A DNA stretch of 64,000 bases from an uncultured Bacteroidota bacterium (GTDB lineage Bacteria; Bacteroidota; Bacteroidia; NS11-12g; UBA9320): the NCBI GenBank assembly GCA_937124965.1, contig CAKZLB010000067.1, positions 107,455 to 171,454 on the forward strand, read 5' to 3'. The notes under the pieces were generated by a model that had not been told where the DNA came from, did no database searches, and worked only from the letters and a program-made list of their open reading frames with translations. This document shows, piece after piece, positions 62,366 to 64,000 of this stretch. Position 1 is the stretch's first letter; each line of letters opens with the position of its first letter. The translations under genes and the position numbers were made by a program.

Positions 62366-64000
62366 CTAATCATTTATCTTCAAAACCGCCATAAACGCCG
62401 ACTGTGGAATTTCGACATTACCAACCTGACGCATTCGTTTCTTCCCTTTTTTCTGTTTTTCGAGCAATTTACGCTTTCGAGTAATATCACCACCATAACA
62501 TTTAGCAGTAACATCCTTACGCATGGCCTTAATCGTTTCACGTGCCACAATCTTACTACCAATACCTGCTTGAATGGCAATCTCAAACTGCTGTTTCGGA
62601 ATAAGTTCCTTCAACTTTAAACAGATTTTTTTACCATACTCGTATGCTTTGTCGCGGTGAATAATCGCCGATAACGCATCAACGGGTTTGGCATTCAATA
62701 AGATATCTAATTTAATTAACTGAGACTCTCGGTATTCAATTGGGTGATAATCAAAACTTGCGTATCCACGTGAGATTGATTTTAACTTATCATAAAAGTC
62801 AAAAACAACTTCGGCCATAGGCATTTCAAAGGTTAGCTCAACACGGCTCGTTGTTAGATACACTTGATTCTTTAATTGACCTCGTTTTTCCATACACAAG
62901 CCCATTACTGCGCCGACATAGTCACCAGCTGTAATAATCTGAGCATTAATATATGGTTCTTCAACATAGTCCAGATGACTTCCTTCTGGTAAATCCGTAG
63001 GATTGTTGACGATTATTTTTTCACCTCTTTTGTTAAATGCATGATACGATACGTTTGGAACTGTGGTAATAACCGTCATTCCAAACTCTCTCTCCAAGCG
63101 CTCTTGGATTATCTCCATGTGCAGCATTCCCAAGAAACCACAACGGAAACCAAACCCTAAAGCCGCAGACGATTCTGGTTCAAAAACCAAGGAGGCATCA
63201 TTTAATTGTAGTTTACCCATTGCCTCTCGAAGTTCTTCAAAGTCTTCCGTATCCACTGGGTATATTCCGGCAAACACCATTGGCTTGACATCCTCAAAAC
63301 CCATTACTGCTGTTTTTGTAGGGTTGTCAATTAAGGTAATCGTATCACCTACTTTAACCTCTTTAGCTTCTTTGATTCCAGAAATGATGTAACCAACATT
63401 TCCAGTGTCTACAAATTCTCGGGGTTCTTGAGTAAGCTTTAAAACGCCAATTTCATCAGCGTGATATTCTTTTTTGGTATTGATGAATTTTACGTGGTCG
63501 CCTTTCCGTATTTCACCATCAATTACCTTATAGTATGCTATGATTCCTCTAAATGAGTTAAAAACAGAATCAAAAATTAATGCTTTTAATGGAGCTTTTG
63601 GATCTCCTTGAGGTGGCGGGACACGGTTGATAATTGCGTCTAATATTTGGTCAACTCCAAGGCCCGTTTTACCACTGGCAGGAATGATTTCATCGCGTTC
63701 ACAAAGAATTAGCTCTTCAATCTGATCTTTAACTTCCTCAGGCATCGCACCTGGCAAATCCATTTTATTTAAGATTGGAATAATAACCAGCTCATGATCT
63801 AATGCTAAATATAAATTTGAAATCGTTTGAGCTTGAATTCCTTGAGCGGCATCTACAATCAACAATGCGCCTTCACAGGCTGCAATAGAACGAGAAACTT
63901 CGTAAGAAAAATCCACGTGACCAGGAGTGTCAATCAAATTAAGTATGTAATCTTCCCCTTCATGATGATGTTTCATTTGAATGGCATGTGACTTAATGGT
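62366..64000 (-). CDS. lepA: Elongation factor 4 (LepA), 5' end off window
   Basis: The last 545 codons of a translation GTPase that can back-translocate ribosomes. Visible are G3 DTPGHVDF, G4 NKMDLPGA, G5 SGKTGLG, the EF4 domain II-IV blocks ([21 protein letters not shown]) and the EF4-specific C-terminus (SGYGSFDY-like [62 protein letters not shown]). The reading frame is open to the window edge, eight codons beyond the first in-frame ATG, and roughly 50-55 residues with Walker A are missing. The stop abuts a heptad repeat array. Confidence 0.95.
   Translation of the reverse strand, partial: TIKSHAIQMKHHHEGEDYILNLIDTPGHVDFSYEVSRSIAACEGALLIVDAAQGIQAQTISNLYLALDHELVIIPILNKMDLPGAMPEEVKDQIEELILCERDEIIPASGKTGLGVDQILDAIINRVPPPQGDPKAPLKALIFDSVFNSFRGIIAYYKVIDGEIRKGDHVKFINTKKEYHADEIGVLKLTQEPREFVDTGNVGYIISGIKEAKEVKVGDTITLIDNPTKTAVMGFEDVKPMVFAGIYPVDTEDFEELREAMGKLQLNDASLVFEPESSAALGFGFRCGFLGMLHMEIIQERLEREFGMTVITTVPNVSYHAFNKRGEKIIVNNPTDLPEGSHLDYVEEPYINAQIITAGDYVGAVMGLCMEKRGQLKNQVYLTTSRVELTFEMPMAEVVFDFYDKLKSISRGYASFDYHPIEYRESQLIKLDILLNAKPVDALSAIIHRDKAYEYGKKICLKLKELIPKQQFEIAIQAGIGSKIVARETIKAMRKDVTAKCYGGDITRKRKLLEKQKKGKKRMRQVGNVEIPQSAFMAVLKIND

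Overview
The window is AT-rich, densely coded chromosomal DNA from a member of the Bacteroidota, most likely a flavobacterial-type marine or freshwater aerobe. The support is: type IX secretion system (T9SS) C-terminal sorting domains of both type A and type B on very large secreted proteins; an alternative complex III (actABCDEF) operon; Bacteroidota-typical small families (PUR/DUF3276, DUF4199, BT_3928/DoxX, DUF1599); promoter -7 boxes of the TAnnTTTG form; and few Shine-Dalgarno sequences. I cannot name a genus. No rRNA, tRNA, CRISPR array, prophage or complete insertion sequence is visible.

Layout. 1-6295: two adjacent minus-strand surface proteins, a beta-propeller protein running off the left edge and an ELWxxDGT-repeat T9SS protein, which share the same Cys-containing stalk repeat. 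6386-7490: an orphan hypothetical gene and an HU protein. 7597-11280: a tightly overlapping minus-strand operon (DUF1599, DoxX/BT_3928, a solitary DppB-like permease, shikimate kinase), divergent from folP and a SUI1-like gene. 12605-16250: pckA and yidC. 16247-20066: a glycosyltransferase, a RAYT-like transposase that has lost its catalytic residues and is flanked by REP-like palindromes, pdxH and ffh. 20150-24991: a 1613-aa PKD-type T9SS type B protein. 25178-30704: a TPR lipoprotein, then a minus-strand run with cobalamin adenosyltransferase, gatC, an acyltransferase, SRPBCC, DUF4199, PUR and an ABC exporter. 30789-31889: a leucine-dehydrogenase-type enzyme.

31960-41250 (minus): a FlaA1/CapD-type nucleotide-sugar enzyme, a second giant T9SS type B protein, a TPR-CAP protein, an ABM-like protein and a SAM hydroxide adenosyltransferase. 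41335-51262 (plus): phoH, then the six-gene alternative complex III operon, which moves electrons from quinol to cytochrome c. It ends at a strong terminator with no cytochrome oxidase genes behind it, and its ActE and ActD carry extra C-terminal OmpA-like and helix-hairpin-helix domains. 51465-54543: an ABC-F ATPase and two tandem FKBP prolyl isomerases. 54544-54890: a gene-free stretch filled largely by two 7-bp-period repeat arrays. 54891-58179 (minus): a translationally coupled polysaccharide operon (sugar-phosphate transferase, lipoprotein, degenerate Gfo/Idh/MocA protein). 58262-60074: pcm and a cell-wall amidase. 60274-62046: an alpha/beta hydrolase and a secreted protein fused to a YwbE domain. 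62243-62361: a third heptad array, abutting lepA, which runs off the right edge.

The most unusual items are the catalytically dead RAYT with its palindromes, the three period-7 intergenic arrays (two of which start at or inside a stop codon), the secreted YwbE fusion, and the domain additions in the complex III operon. All homology statements come from motif recognition by eye; no database search was run.
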